Positions 17,675 to 26,753 of a stretch of 64,000 nucleotides of DNA are shown here, piece by piece. How positions within the stretch are numbered: the first letter of the stretch is position 1; each line of letters opens with the position of its first letter. The position numbers were made by a program, and so were the translations under genes. The notes below the pieces were generated by a model. That model was not told the DNA's origin, did no database searches, and saw only the letters and a list, made by a program, of their open reading frames with translations. The DNA comes from DATBDN01 sp963715995 (GTDB lineage: Bacteria > Actinomycetota > Thermoleophilia > Solirubrobacterales > Thermoleophilaceae): positions 2,108,001 through 2,172,000 of the forward strand of contig OY970283.1 in the NCBI GenBank assembly GCA_963715995.1, written 5' to 3'.

Positions 17675-19537
17675 ATGGCGCCCGCTCCCCTGCTCGGCCT
17701 TCGCCGCCGCGACCGGGCCACGCTTGCGGCGGTCGCCGAGGCGATCATTCCTGGGCGCGTGCTTCCGGGCGCCGGGCCGGCCGGGGTTGACGCTGCGGCG
17801 GCTGTCTCGCGGTTTCTCGCCGGGGTGCCGCGGAGGCAGCGTCTGGTGGTGCTCATCGCTCTGCGGGCTGTCGAGTGGCTGTCGCTGCCACGCCCGTTCT
17901 CGCGCCTCGACCTTCCCGCGCGCACGCGGCGACTCGAGCGCCTGAGTGAGCACCCGCTCGGGCGCGACCTCGTCCTGCTGCTGAAGGCGCTCGTGTCGTT
18001 TGGCTGGGCGCGCGACGTGCGCGTGCAGGCCGCGCTCGACATCGACCCGCGCTGCGAGCTCGCGCCGGGGGCGGAGCGCCCGAGCACCGGCGTGCCGCCG
18101 CTGCGCGCGGCCGACCTCGTGCCCGCCAGCGAGGACGAGAGCTGCGACGTGGTGGTGGTCGGCTCGGGCGCCGGCGGCGCGACCGCCGCACGGGTGCTTG
18201 CCGAGGCTGGGCTCGACGTGATCGTGCTCGAGGACGGCGACCTCCATGACGCCTCGACCTACAGCACCGATCCCCTCGCCGCGCTGTCCACCCTCTATCG
18301 CGACGGCGGGCTGACCGTGCTCGAAGGCCGCCCCGCGATCCCGCTGCCGCTCGGGCGTTGTGTCGGCGGGACCACGGTCATCAACTCCGGCACCTGCGTG
18401 CGGACGCCGCCGGATGTGCTCTCCAGCTGGCGCTCCGAGCACGGCATCGCGTGGGCACCCGAGCTCGAGGACGAGTTCGACGCGATCGAGCAGGACCTGG
18501 CGGTGACTGAACTGGTGCCCGCGGCACGCGGTGCCAACGCGGCCGCGTGCAGGCGCGGTGCCGAAGCGCTGGGGGCAGCCAGCCGTCCCGCGCGGCGGAA
18601 CGCCGGCGCCGTTGTCCGCTGCGGCACCTGCCCGATGGGCTGTGCGATCGACGCCAAGCAGGCGATGCACGTCTCGGAGCTCCCCCGCGCAGTCGCGGCC
18701 GGGGCGCGCATTCGAGCCGGCGTTCGCGTGACCGGTATCCGCACCCGTGGGGGTCGCGCCGTCGGGGTCGACACCGCAGCGGGGCACGCAGTCCACGCGC
18801 GCGCAGTTGTGCTCGCGGCCGGCGCCGTCGGCACGCCCGAGCTGCTGCTGCGCCACGGAGTCGGCGGTGCGGTGGGTCACAACCTCCACGTGCAGCCGGC
18901 CTGCTGGGTGGGCGCGCGCTTCGACGAGGAGATCCGCGGCTGGGACGGCGTCATGCAGAGCTGGCACGTGGACGAGTGGCGCTCGCGGGGCGTCTTCCTC
19001 GAGGCCACGTTCACGCCGCTGCCCTTCGGCGCGCACTGGTTGCCAGGGATCGGCGACGCGTTCGAGCGACGGGTGGCCGACATCGGCCGGCTCGCAGTGA
19101 TCGGCGTGCATCTGACGGATCGCTCGAGTGGCCGGGTGCGACTGCGCGCCGGCGCCGCGAGGCTGGGCTACCGGCTGACTGCGAGCGACGCGGAGCGGCT
19201 CGGCTTCGGCATCGCCCGGGCGGCCTCGCTTCTGTTCGCGGCCGGCGCCCGTGAGGTGTTCCCGCAGGTGGCCGGCCTTAGCGCGATCGGAGCCGGCCAC
19301 GAGCGTGAGCTCGAGAGCGGCCTGAAGCCGTCACGGTTGCGGTTGGAGGCGTTCCACCCCATGGGCACGGCCGCGCTCGGGCGCGCCGTCGATCTGCACG
19401 GCGAGCTTCACGAGCTGCCGGGCCTCTATGTGGCTGACGCCTCGCTGCTCCCGACGGCGCTTGGGGTCAATCCGATGATCACGATCATCGCGACCGCCCG
19501 CCGGATCGCGCGCGGGCTGGCGGCGACGCTGGCCTGA
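17675..19537 (+). CDS. GMC-family FAD oxidoreductase (long-chain alcohol oxidase-like)
   Basis: A 620-residue flavoenzyme. The first ~150 residues form a helical N-terminal region (RDRATLAAVAEAIIPGRV ... FLAGVPRRQR) resembling the one on long-chain fatty-alcohol oxidases. The FAD dinucleotide motif VVVGSGAGGATAARVL lies at about 159-174. LGRCVGGTTVINSGTCVRTP is the GMC signature region, and the C-terminus has EAFHPMGTAALG and LYVADASLLPTALGVNPMIT with the active-site His and Asn. The cluster CGTCPMGCAIDAKQ (about 318) matches that subfamily. The substrate is probably a hydrophobic alcohol or sterol. The ATG at 17675 is well placed. Confidence 0.85.
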   Translation: MAPAPLLGLRRRDRATLAAVAEAIIPGRVLPGAGPAGVDAAAAVSRFLAGVPRRQRLVVLIALRAVEWLSLPRPFSRLDLPARTRRLERLSEHPLGRDLVLLLKALVSFGWARDVRVQAALDIDPRCELAPGAERPSTGVPPLRAADLVPASEDESCDVVVVGSGAGGATAARVLAEAGLDVIVLEDGDLHDASTYSTDPLAALSTLYRDGGLTVLEGRPAIPLPLGRCVGGTTVINSGTCVRTPPDVLSSWRSEHGIAWAPELEDEFDAIEQDLAVTELVPAARGANAAACRRGAEALGAASRPARRNAGAVVRCGTCPMGCAIDAKQAMHVSELPRAVAAGARIRAGVRVTGIRTRGGRAVGVDTAAGHAVHARAVVLAAGAVGTPELLLRHGVGGAVGHNLHVQPACWVGARFDEEIRGWDGVMQSWHVDEWRSRGVFLEATFTPLPFGAHWLPGIGDAFERRVADIGRLAVIGVHLTDRSSGRVRLRAGAARLGYRLTASDAERLGFGIARAASLLFAAGAREVFPQVAGLSAIGAGHERELESGLKPSRLRLEAFHPMGTAALGRAVDLHGELHELPGLYVADASLLPTALGVNPMITIIATARRIARGLAATLA

Positions 19538-19546
19538 AGGGCCCGA

Positions 19547-20158
19547 TCAGCCCTCGTCGGTCGGCTCGGCGGGCTCGGTGGGCTCGTCGGGCGGTGTCTC
19601 CGGACTGGTCGTCGGGGCAGCTGCTCTGCGCATCTGGATCCAGTCGGCCTCGCCCTGGAAGGCCTGCGCCGCGCCCAGACCGATGACCGCAAGCGCCAGC
19701 AGGCCGAGAGGCGCACCGATCTTCACGGTCGTCCTCGCATCGTCGCCCGGCTGGTTCAGGATTCGGTAGGCCACGAGCAGTGCCGTGATGGCGGCCGTGG
19801 TCGCGGCGAGGGCGCTGGGCGTGAACGGCGGCTGCGACCTGCGCCCGGCGGCCCGCTGAACGGCGGCTCCAAGCGGCAGCAGCACCGAGAGAAGCAACAT
19901 CGCCAGCAGGACACGATCGAGGGTGCCGCTCTCCTGCCACGCGTTCTTCTCGTCGCGGGCGATGACGGTCTCGGCGTCCTGCTTGAGCTCGCGACCCGCC
20001 TCGCCGGCCTGTGCGCCACTCGTGTTGACCGAGCTGCCCACCTGGTGCGCAGCATCCGCCTCGTGGCTGCCGTACCAATCCATCGCCATCACCAGCAGCA
20101 GGACGAGCGCAGCGACAGCGGCCACGACGTGGCCGCGCGCGAGGCGCTCGAACCTCAC
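19547..20158 (-). CDS. four-helix membrane protein, member of a three-gene tandem family
   Basis: A 203-residue protein with four hydrophobic segments: near residues 11-27 (VAAVAALVLLLVMAMDWYG), 82-99 (VLLAMLLLSVLLPLGAAV), 118-132 (AATTAAITALLVAYRIL) and 148-166 (GLLALAVIGLGAA). The C-terminal tail is acidic and Pro/Glu-rich. The loop after the first helix is charged and lacks the hydrophobic segment seen in its paralogues. The GTG start overlaps the stop of the 702-residue neighbour (GTGA). It is clearly related to the next two genes by the WY after helix 1 and the AYR/YRL...G..LGL pattern in helices 3-4. Function unknown. Confidence 0.7.
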   Translation of the reverse strand: MRFERLARGHVVAAVAALVLLLVMAMDWYGSHEADAAHQVGSSVNTSGAQAGEAGRELKQDAETVIARDEKNAWQESGTLDRVLLAMLLLSVLLPLGAAVQRAAGRRSQPPFTPSALAATTAAITALLVAYRILNQPGDDARTTVKIGAPLGLLALAVIGLGAAQAFQGEADWIQMRRAAAPTTSPETPPDEPTEPAEPTDEG

Positions 20159-22263
20159 GCGTCAGCCGGGCCGACTGCCTCGAACGGGAGGTCGAGCCGC
20201 TCGGTGCGGCCCTCGGGATCGCTCAGCTCGACGATGACTCCAGCCGAGAAGACGTCCACAACCGTCCCACGGGCACCGACGTCGTACTTGCCACCGGCGA
20301 CCCTGAGCGCAACGGCATCCCCGACCTTCGGCGGGCTGTCCGCGGAGGCCGCGTCCCCTGCGGCTGCGGCTAGGGCCTCCTTCGGCACCTTGCGGCTCCC
20401 GCTCGAGCGCTTGCGCTTTGGCTTCGGCTTCTCCTCGGCCGGCTCTGGCTCGGGCTCTGGGGTTGGCGCCGCGGCCTCGGGCTCGGGGGTTGGCTCGGGC
20501 GCTGGCGGCTCAGGATCGGGCTCGGGAGTGGGCTCCGGCGCCGGCGGCTCGGGTGCGGGCTCCGGTTCGGGCGCGGCCGCTTCGGGCTCGGGAGCTGGCT
20601 CGGGGACGGACGGTTCGGGCTCGCTCGCGGCCAGTGCCTCCTTCGGCACCTTGCGGCTGCCACTCGAGCGCTTGCGCTTCGGCTTCGGCTTCTCCTCCGC
20701 GGCCTCGGGCTCGGGCGCCGGCTCCAGAGCGGCCTCGGGGGCGGGCGGCGCGGGTTCCGGCTCGACCGCGACCGGTTCCGGATCGGGCTCCGGGGCCGGT
20801 GGCTCGGGTACCGGGGCGGGCGGTTCGGGCTCGGGTGCCGGGGCGGGCGGCTCGGGCTCGGGTGCTGGGGCGGGCGGCTCGGGCTCGGGCGCCGGTGGTT
20901 CGGGCGCGGGCGCTGTGGGTTCCGGAGCAGGCGGTGCCGGCAAGGGTTCGGGCTCAGGCGCCGGTGGCTCCGGCACAAGCGCAGGCGGCTCGGGTTCCAC
21001 GATCGTCGGCACGGGCGCTGCGGCCAGCGGCTGCGGCTCGTCCGGTGGCTGTTCGTGGACGGCCGGTTCCGCGTCGTCCTCGATCGTCTCGGGCGCGTCG
21101 TCCGCGGCCTTGGCGCCGCCGCCGCCGAACAGCCGCTTGAAGAAGCCAGGCTTCGACTCGCCGGGTTGCTCGGGTTCGGCGTCGGTTTCGGCGCCTGGTG
21201 CGGGCTCGTCGAGCGCCACGGCCCCGGCGGCCGCCGCCACAGCGGCCTCGGCAAGCTCGGGATCGGAGTCGCCGCGCTTCTTCTTGCCGCCACCGATCTC
21301 ACGCTTCCACCACGGGACCTTGGCGGGCTTGGCATCGTCGCCGGCCTCTTCGCCGGCTGCGCCTGGCTCGGCGGCGCCGGGCTGAGCCTCGTCGAAGCCC
21401 CAATCCTCGCCCGCCGGCGCGGGCATCGCGGGAGTCCAGCTCTCCGCAGGTGGGGCGGCCGGGACGGCGGCCGCCGCGGCTGCGGCGCCGGCTGCACCCG
21501 GCAGCACTCGCTCGAAGGCGGATTCGGGAACTTCGAAGCGCTCACCAAGACCGTCGGGCGACTTGACCTCCACCAGCACCCCGCCCGCGAACACCTCGAT
21601 CACCTCGCCCACCGTGCCGGCCGGGAAGCGCAGTCCACCGGTGGTCAATGCGACGTGATCGCCTGCGCGCAGCGGGCGATCGGCGCCGCCTGTCGGGGGC
21701 GAAATCGGCGCTACCGGCGTGGAGGGGTTCCAGCCGCCGGCAGCAAGCGGCGAGGCAGGGCTCCAGCGACCGGAGTCGGGCACGAGCGCCCCGAGCGGCT
21801 CGGCGGCCGCCGCAGGCGCAGGCGCCTCTTCGGTCGCCACCTCCTCTGCGGCAGGAAACGTCTCCGGTGCGGCTTCGCGGGCGGACATGAGGCCGCCGAT
21901 CGTCACGCCGAGCGCCGATGCAAGGCCGAGGAAGAGCCCGATGTCGGCGTCAAGGATGTCCGCGGGCGGCGTCGCGAGGCGATATGCCGCATAAACGGTG
22001 CACGCGAAGCCGGCGACGACGGCGATCCACCCAGGCGGGAAGCTGAGCTGGGGCGCTTCGTCCGACATCTTCACGAACAGCAGGAAGACGCCGACGACGC
22101 CCGTTGCGATCAGCAGAAAGCGCCCGTGGTCGAGCGCGTTCCAAGCCGTGATGCGCCCGTCTCCGCCGCTGATCTTGTACCAGGCACGGAACGTGACGAG
22201 CAGCAGATCGAGGCCCGCGATGCCCGCGATCCAGTCGCCCCACCGAAGCCGTTCTAGATTCAC
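20155..22263 (-). CDS. membrane protein with Pro/Glu-rich linker and two KOW-like barrel domains
   Basis: A 702-residue protein. Residues ~1-150 form four membrane helices of the same family as both neighbours (RLRWGDWIAGIAGLDLLLV, AVVAGFACTVYAAYRL, IGLFLGLASALGVTIGG). Near residue 200 there is a small barrel-like domain (GDHVALTTGGLRFPAGTVGEV to EVKSPDGLGERFEVPES). A second copy closes the protein (GDAVALRVAGGKYDVGARG to ELSDPEGRTERLDLPFE). Between them lie ~400 residues of PEPEPPAPAPEPE-type repeats that contain two copies of a basic block (KPKPKRKRSSGSRKVPKEAL). Function unknown; the tail may bind nucleic acid or acidic surfaces through the basic blocks. Confidence 0.7.
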   Translation of the reverse strand: MNLERLRWGDWIAGIAGLDLLLVTFRAWYKISGGDGRITAWNALDHGRFLLIATGVVGVFLLFVKMSDEAPQLSFPPGWIAVVAGFACTVYAAYRLATPPADILDADIGLFLGLASALGVTIGGLMSAREAAPETFPAAEEVATEEAPAPAAAAEPLGALVPDSGRWSPASPLAAGGWNPSTPVAPISPPTGGADRPLRAGDHVALTTGGLRFPAGTVGEVIEVFAGGVLVEVKSPDGLGERFEVPESAFERVLPGAAGAAAAAAAVPAAPPAESWTPAMPAPAGEDWGFDEAQPGAAEPGAAGEEAGDDAKPAKVPWWKREIGGGKKKRGDSDPELAEAAVAAAAGAVALDEPAPGAETDAEPEQPGESKPGFFKRLFGGGGAKAADDAPETIEDDAEPAVHEQPPDEPQPLAAAPVPTIVEPEPPALVPEPPAPEPEPLPAPPAPEPTAPAPEPPAPEPEPPAPAPEPEPPAPAPEPEPPAPVPEPPAPEPDPEPVAVEPEPAPPAPEAALEPAPEPEAAEEKPKPKRKRSSGSRKVPKEALAASEPEPSVPEPAPEPEAAAPEPEPAPEPPAPEPTPEPDPEPPAPEPTPEPEAAAPTPEPEPEPAEEKPKPKRKRSSGSRKVPKEALAAAAGDAASADSPPKVGDAVALRVAGGKYDVGARGTVVDVFSAGVIVELSDPEGRTERLDLPFEAVGPADA

Positions 22264-22297
22264 GCGCGCCAGCCTAACGCCGACAGCGGCTGAATCG

Positions 22298-22786
22298 TCA
22301 CTTTTGGGGACGGGGGCTCAGCGGGAGCAATTCAGCCCGCGCAAGGCCCGCCGCGGTCGCACGCCCCTCGGCCGCCGCGCTGCGGCGGGCGGGTCCCTCG
22401 TCGGTCGCGCCCGCCCAGGCCCCGAGCATGATCCCGGCCGAAGCAGCCAGGCCGAGCCACGCCCCTGCCCCCAGTGAAACGTCGACCGGAGGCGCCGGCG
22501 AGACCAGCCGATAGATCGTCACGACGAGCCCGATCGCCGCAGGAAGGATGGCCAGTGCGGTGGCGGCGACGGAGATGCTCGAGAAGCGCTTGATCGCCAC
22601 GATCACCCCGGCGGAGATCGCGAGCAGGCCCGAGAGCAGCAGCAGGACGTCGTCAACCGCCATCGACTGCCAGGCCGAGACGCTGTGGCCGCCTGCCGAA
22701 TACCAGGGCAGGAACAGCGAAACGATCATCAGCACCCCACATGCGCCCGCGAGCCATTCGCCCCAGCTGAGTCGCCTGCCGTCCAC
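22298..22786 (-). CDS. four-helix membrane protein, third member of the tandem family
   Basis: A 162-residue protein with four membrane helices and little else: EWLAGACGVLMIVSLFLPWY, DVLLLLSGLLAISAGVIVAI, ALAILPAAIGLVVTIYRLV and AWLGLAASAGIMLGAWAGA. It keeps the family landmarks R-L-x-WGEW before helix 1, PWY after it, and YRLVSPAPPVDVSLG before helix 4. The GTG at 22786 gives an N-terminus matching that of the 702-residue neighbour. It starts 11 bp after the folD stop on the same strand. Confidence 0.7.
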   Translation of the reverse strand: MDGRRLSWGEWLAGACGVLMIVSLFLPWYSAGGHSVSAWQSMAVDDVLLLLSGLLAISAGVIVAIKRFSSISVAATALAILPAAIGLVVTIYRLVSPAPPVDVSLGAGAWLGLAASAGIMLGAWAGATDEGPARRSAAAEGRATAAGLARAELLPLSPRPQK

Positions 22787-22797
22787 GCGCGGCGAGA

Positions 22798-23658
22798 CTA
22801 GACGACCGTGGTGCCGCGTTCGCCCGTGAGCAGGCGGGCGGCCCGGACGGTGTTGACGAGCAGCATCGCGATGGTCATCGGCCCGACCCCGCCAGGGACC
22901 GGGGTGATGGCTGCGGCCTTCTCGCGCACGGCGTCGAAGTCCACGTCGCCGACCAGCCCGTCGTCGGTGCGGTTGATGCCGACGTCGATGACAACGGCGC
23001 CGTCGCGGACCATCTCGGCGGTGACGAGCCTGGGACGCCCGACCGCCGCGACCAGCACGTCCGCCCGCCGGCAGACCTCCGCCAGATCGCGCGTGCGCGA
23101 GTGACACATCGTCACCGTGGCATCGCGAGCGAGCAGGAGCGACGCAAGCGGCCGGCCGACGAGTTGCGAGCGCCCGACGATCACGGTCTCCGCACCGCGC
23201 AGCTCCACTCCCTCCGAGGCGAGCAGCTCCATGACTCCCGCCGGCGTACACGACACGAGCCCCTCACGCCCCTGTACGAGCAGCCCTGCGTTCGCTGTGG
23301 TGAGCCCGTCGACATCCTTGCGCGGGTCGATCAGCTCGATCATCGCGTCGGAGTCGATGTGCCCCGGGACCGGCAGCTGGAGCAGGATCCCCGAGACCGC
23401 GTCGTCCTCGCCCAGCCGGGTGATCAGATCGGCGAGCTCGTCTTGGGGCACGCTCGCGTCCAGCTCGTGGTGGATCGAGGCGATGCCCGCCTCCTCGCAC
23501 GCCTTGCGCTTGTTGCGCACGTAGACATGGGAGGCGGGGTCGTCGCCGACGAGGATCGTGGCAAGCCCAGGCTTCGGGTCCATGCCTTCGACCTCGACGC
23601 GGACGCGTTCGCGCACGCCGGCCGCAACCGCCTTGCCATCGATGATCCGTGCGCTCAT
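22798..23658 (-). CDS. folD: bifunctional methylene-THF dehydrogenase / methenyl-THF cyclohydrolase FolD
   Basis: A 286-residue enzyme of one-carbon metabolism. Catalytic Tyr and Lys lie in SHVYVRNKRKACEEAGI. The conserved GILLQLPVPGHID, PRKDVDGLTTANAGLL, cofactor loop VIVGRSQLVGRPLASLL and terminal TPVPGGVGPMTIAMLL are all present. The ATG overlaps the pcrA stop (ATGA), so folD is probably translated together with pcrA. Confidence 0.96.
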   Translation of the reverse strand: MSARIIDGKAVAAGVRERVRVEVEGMDPKPGLATILVGDDPASHVYVRNKRKACEEAGIASIHHELDASVPQDELADLITRLGEDDAVSGILLQLPVPGHIDSDAMIELIDPRKDVDGLTTANAGLLVQGREGLVSCTPAGVMELLASEGVELRGAETVIVGRSQLVGRPLASLLLARDATVTMCHSRTRDLAEVCRRADVLVAAVGRPRLVTAEMVRDGAVVIDVGINRTDDGLVGDVDFDAVREKAAAITPVPGGVGPMTIAMLLVNTVRAARLLTGERGTTVV

Positions 23659-25868
23659 TTCCTCTTCAGTGGTGCGTAGTCGGCCATCAGCTTCTTCTCG
23701 GTGCCGTCGGATGCGAAACGGACCATCACGACGCCACCCGCCTCGACCCCGGTGACCACACCGTCGCCGAAGCGCGCATGCACCACATCCTCGCCAATGT
23801 GGAAGCTGGCGCCCGGCGTGGGCTCGCGCCGGGTTGGTGCGTTGGGGGCATCGGCCCAGATCGTCTGGGTCTGGGGGCGGCCGAAGGTGCGCTGTTCGGA
23901 CTGCTGCCGCTCGACCAGGTCGGCGGGAATCTCGTCCAGGAAGCGGCTCGGCAGGTTCCACTCACTGCCGCCGTACAGAGAGCGCCGCCGTGCGTGAGTC
24001 AGGTACAGGCGCTGCTTCGCACGCGTGATGCCGACGTAGGCCAGCCGCCGCTCCTCCTCCACGTCGCCGGCCTCGATCGAGCGCATGTGCGGGAAGACGC
24101 CGTCCTCCATCCCGAGCAGGAACACGACCGGGTACTCGAGCCCCTTCGCGTTGTGGATCGTCATCAGCGTCACGATCCCCTCGTCCGAGCGCAGGTTGTC
24201 CTGCTCGGAGAAGAGTGCCACCTGCTGGAGGAACTCCTCGACCGTCGGCTCCTCCGCCGTCGCCTCGTACTCACGCGCCACGCTCACGAGTTCCTCGAGG
24301 TTCTCGATCCGCCCCTCCGATTCGATCGTCCGCTCCGCCCGCAGGGCATCGAGGTACCCGCTCTCCTGAAGCGTCTCCTCGAGCAGTTCCGCCACGCCCG
24401 CGGAGTCGACCCGCTGCTGGAGGCGCTCCATGATCGACATGAAGCGGCTGACCGCCTTGATCGCGGCGGTGCCGAGGCCGGGCACGATGTCGGGCCGCAG
24501 CGCGATCTCCCACACCACCTCGCCGACCGTGTTGGCATGCGAGAGGATGCGCGCCTGCGTGGTGTCACCGATGCCACGCTTGGGCGAGTTGACCACGCGC
24601 CCGAAGGCGACGGCGTCGCTTGGGTTCGTGAGGAAGGTGAGGTAGCCGAGTGCATCCTTGATCTCGGCGCGGTCGTAGAACTTCGTGCCGCCGATGACCT
24701 GGTAGGAGACGCCGTAGCGCACGAGCGTGTCCTCGAGCACGCGTGACTGGGCATTCGTGCGATAGAAAACCGCGACCTCGTCGCGGGACATGCCCTCGTC
24801 GACGAGCCGCTCGATCTCGCCGGCCACGTAGCGCGCCTCGGCGTGCTCGTCCTCGAGCTCGCGGACGACGGGGAGGTCACCGGTCTGCTTGTCGGTCCAC
24901 AGGTTCTTCTCGAGCTGCTGGCGGTTGTTCGCGATCAGCGCGTTGGCGACCGAGAGGATCGGCTGGGTGGAGCGGTAGTTCTGCTCCAGACGCACCACTT
25001 CGGCATCGGTGAACGCCTTCTGGAAGTCGAGGATGTTGCGAATGTCGGCGCCACGAAACCCGTATATCGACTGCGCGTCGTCGCCTACCACGAACAGGTT
25101 GCGGTGCTTCTCCGCGAGCAGCTCGAGGAAGCGGTACTGGGTGCGGTTGGTGTCCTGATACTCGTCGACGAGGATCTGCTGGAACTGGTTTGCGTAGCGG
25201 TCCCGCACGTCCGGATACAGCTCGAACAGGTTCACGGTCCGGAGCAGGAGGTCGTCGTAATCCATCGCGTTCATCGTGTGGATCCGCCGCTCGTACAGGC
25301 GATAGACCTCGGCGACGATCTCCTCGAAGGCCGTTGACACGCCCTCGGCGTAAGCGGCTGCGTCGATCATCTGGTTCTTGGCATCGGAGATCCTGCGCCG
25401 GATCCCGCGTGGTGGATAGCGCTTGGGGTCGACCTCAGCTTCGTCGGCACAGCGCTTGATCAGCCGCAACGCGTCCGACTCGTCGTAGATCGTGAAGTTG
25501 CGCTTGTAGCCGAGCTTCTCGGCTTCCGCCCGGAGGATCCGCGCGTTCGCCGAGTGGAACGTCATCACCCACATGGCGCGCGTGCGCGGGCCGACCAGCA
25601 TCTCGACGCGCTCGCGCATCTCCTGTGCGGCCTTGTTCGTGAAGGTGATCGCCAGGATCTCGCCCGGCCGTGCCTTGCCCGTGCGAATCAGGTGGGCGAT
25701 GCGGTGCGTGAGCACGCGCGTCTTGCCCGAGCCGGCCCCCGCGAGCACCAGCAGCGGTCCATCCTCGTGCAGGACGGCGTGGCGCTGAGGCTCGTTGAGA
25801 CCCTCCAGAAGCGCGTCGCTGGCGGTCGTTGCCTCCACCCAATCGAGGATAGGCCTACGCTCGGCCAC
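23655..25868 (-). CDS. pcrA: ATP-dependent DNA helicase, UvrD/PcrA family
   Basis: A 737-residue superfamily 1 3'-5' helicase. It has a Q-motif LNEPQRHAVLHEDGPLLVLA, Walker A AGAGSGKT (43-50), motif Ia ITFTNKAAQEM, motif II VDEYQDTN, motif III VGDDAQSIYGFRGAD, motif IV LEQNYRSTQPIL, motif V VTLMTIHNAKGLEYPVVFL and motif VI RRLAYVGITRAKQRLYL. The C-terminal ~50 residues resemble the PcrA/UvrD tail (GEDVVHARFGDGVVTGVE). The GTG at 25868 has a GGAGAG-like site upstream, inside the divergent neighbour; a GTG ten codons later is the alternative. Confidence 0.95.
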   Translation of the reverse strand: MAERRPILDWVEATTASDALLEGLNEPQRHAVLHEDGPLLVLAGAGSGKTRVLTHRIAHLIRTGKARPGEILAITFTNKAAQEMRERVEMLVGPRTRAMWVMTFHSANARILRAEAEKLGYKRNFTIYDESDALRLIKRCADEAEVDPKRYPPRGIRRRISDAKNQMIDAAAYAEGVSTAFEEIVAEVYRLYERRIHTMNAMDYDDLLLRTVNLFELYPDVRDRYANQFQQILVDEYQDTNRTQYRFLELLAEKHRNLFVVGDDAQSIYGFRGADIRNILDFQKAFTDAEVVRLEQNYRSTQPILSVANALIANNRQQLEKNLWTDKQTGDLPVVRELEDEHAEARYVAGEIERLVDEGMSRDEVAVFYRTNAQSRVLEDTLVRYGVSYQVIGGTKFYDRAEIKDALGYLTFLTNPSDAVAFGRVVNSPKRGIGDTTQARILSHANTVGEVVWEIALRPDIVPGLGTAAIKAVSRFMSIMERLQQRVDSAGVAELLEETLQESGYLDALRAERTIESEGRIENLEELVSVAREYEATAEEPTVEEFLQQVALFSEQDNLRSDEGIVTLMTIHNAKGLEYPVVFLLGMEDGVFPHMRSIEAGDVEEERRLAYVGITRAKQRLYLTHARRRSLYGGSEWNLPSRFLDEIPADLVERQQSEQRTFGRPQTQTIWADAPNAPTRREPTPGASFHIGEDVVHARFGDGVVTGVEAGGVVMVRFASDGTEKKLMADYAPLKRK

Positions 25869-25873
25869 GACCC

Positions 25874-26740
25874 ATGGGACTCTCCGAGCGCGTCCGCGAG
25901 AACGCCGCCGCGATAGCCGCGAGCGCCCGCCACGTCCGGATCGAGCTCGCCCAGCTGGACTCGATCGAGTCCGGCCCGCCCCCGGCGCTCGATCCAGAGC
26001 GCCACTACCTGGACGGCTCGCGCGAGGACGTGGCGGCCTATCTGCTGACGCTCGATGCGATCAACTTCGGCTCGGGCTGGTTCCCGACGCTGCGCAAGCG
26101 GCCGGGCTGCTCTGGCTATTACACGGTCAGCTGGGCGCTGGCCGACCGCTTCCGGGCCCGCGGCCCGTGGTCGAACGAGGAGCTGCGGGCGATCGGGGCC
26201 GATGAGCTGGCCACGGTGCTCGGGCAGGAGCGCGGCCACGAATTGGTCGGGCTCTATGCCGAAGCGCTGCGCCAGCTTGGCTCCTGGCTCGGCGACGACT
26301 CACCGCTCCAGCGCGTCGATCAGGCGCAGAGCGCACAGGCGCTCGCCGAGAGCCTCTGCACGATGCCGTTCTTCGACGACGCCGGCTTCTGGAAGCGTGC
26401 CCAGATCACGGCGAACGATCTTCAGCTAGCGGGCCTGGCCGACTTCCCGGACATCGACGAGCTCACGATCTTCGCCGACAACCTCGTCCCCCACGTGCTG
26501 CGCGTCGACGGCGTGCTCGTCTACGACGACGCGCTTGGGGCACACATCGATGGCGGCGAGCTGCTGCCGCCCGGCGCGCAGGAGCGCGAGATTCGTGGCT
26601 GCGCCGTTCACGCCTGCGAGCTGATAGCCCGCGAGCTGGGCATTGCGCCGCGCGACCTCGACGTGATGCTCTGGAACCGCGGCCAGGGCGAGCGCTACAA
26701 GTCACGGCCGCGCCATCGCACGCGCACCGTCTACTACTAG
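25874..26740 (+). CDS. queuosine salvage N-glycosylase, Qng1/DUF2419 family
   Basis: A 288-residue protein of the family that releases queuine from queuosine 5'-phosphate for salvage. The family is common in eukaryotes and patchy in bacteria. Supporting motifs are LLTLDAINFGSGWFPTLRKR, GYYTVSWALADRF, and the near-C-terminal DNLVPHVLRVDGVLVYDDAL with an acidic/amide active-site arrangement. No queuosine synthesis or transport gene is nearby. It is divergent to pcrA with only 5 bp between start codons. I recognise the family from motifs only. Confidence 0.75.
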   Translation: MGLSERVRENAAAIAASARHVRIELAQLDSIESGPPPALDPERHYLDGSREDVAAYLLTLDAINFGSGWFPTLRKRPGCSGYYTVSWALADRFRARGPWSNEELRAIGADELATVLGQERGHELVGLYAEALRQLGSWLGDDSPLQRVDQAQSAQALAESLCTMPFFDDAGFWKRAQITANDLQLAGLADFPDIDELTIFADNLVPHVLRVDGVLVYDDALGAHIDGGELLPPGAQEREIRGCAVHACELIARELGIAPRDLDVMLWNRGQGERYKSRPRHRTRTVYY

Positions 26741-26753
26741 GACGGCGAGCGGG

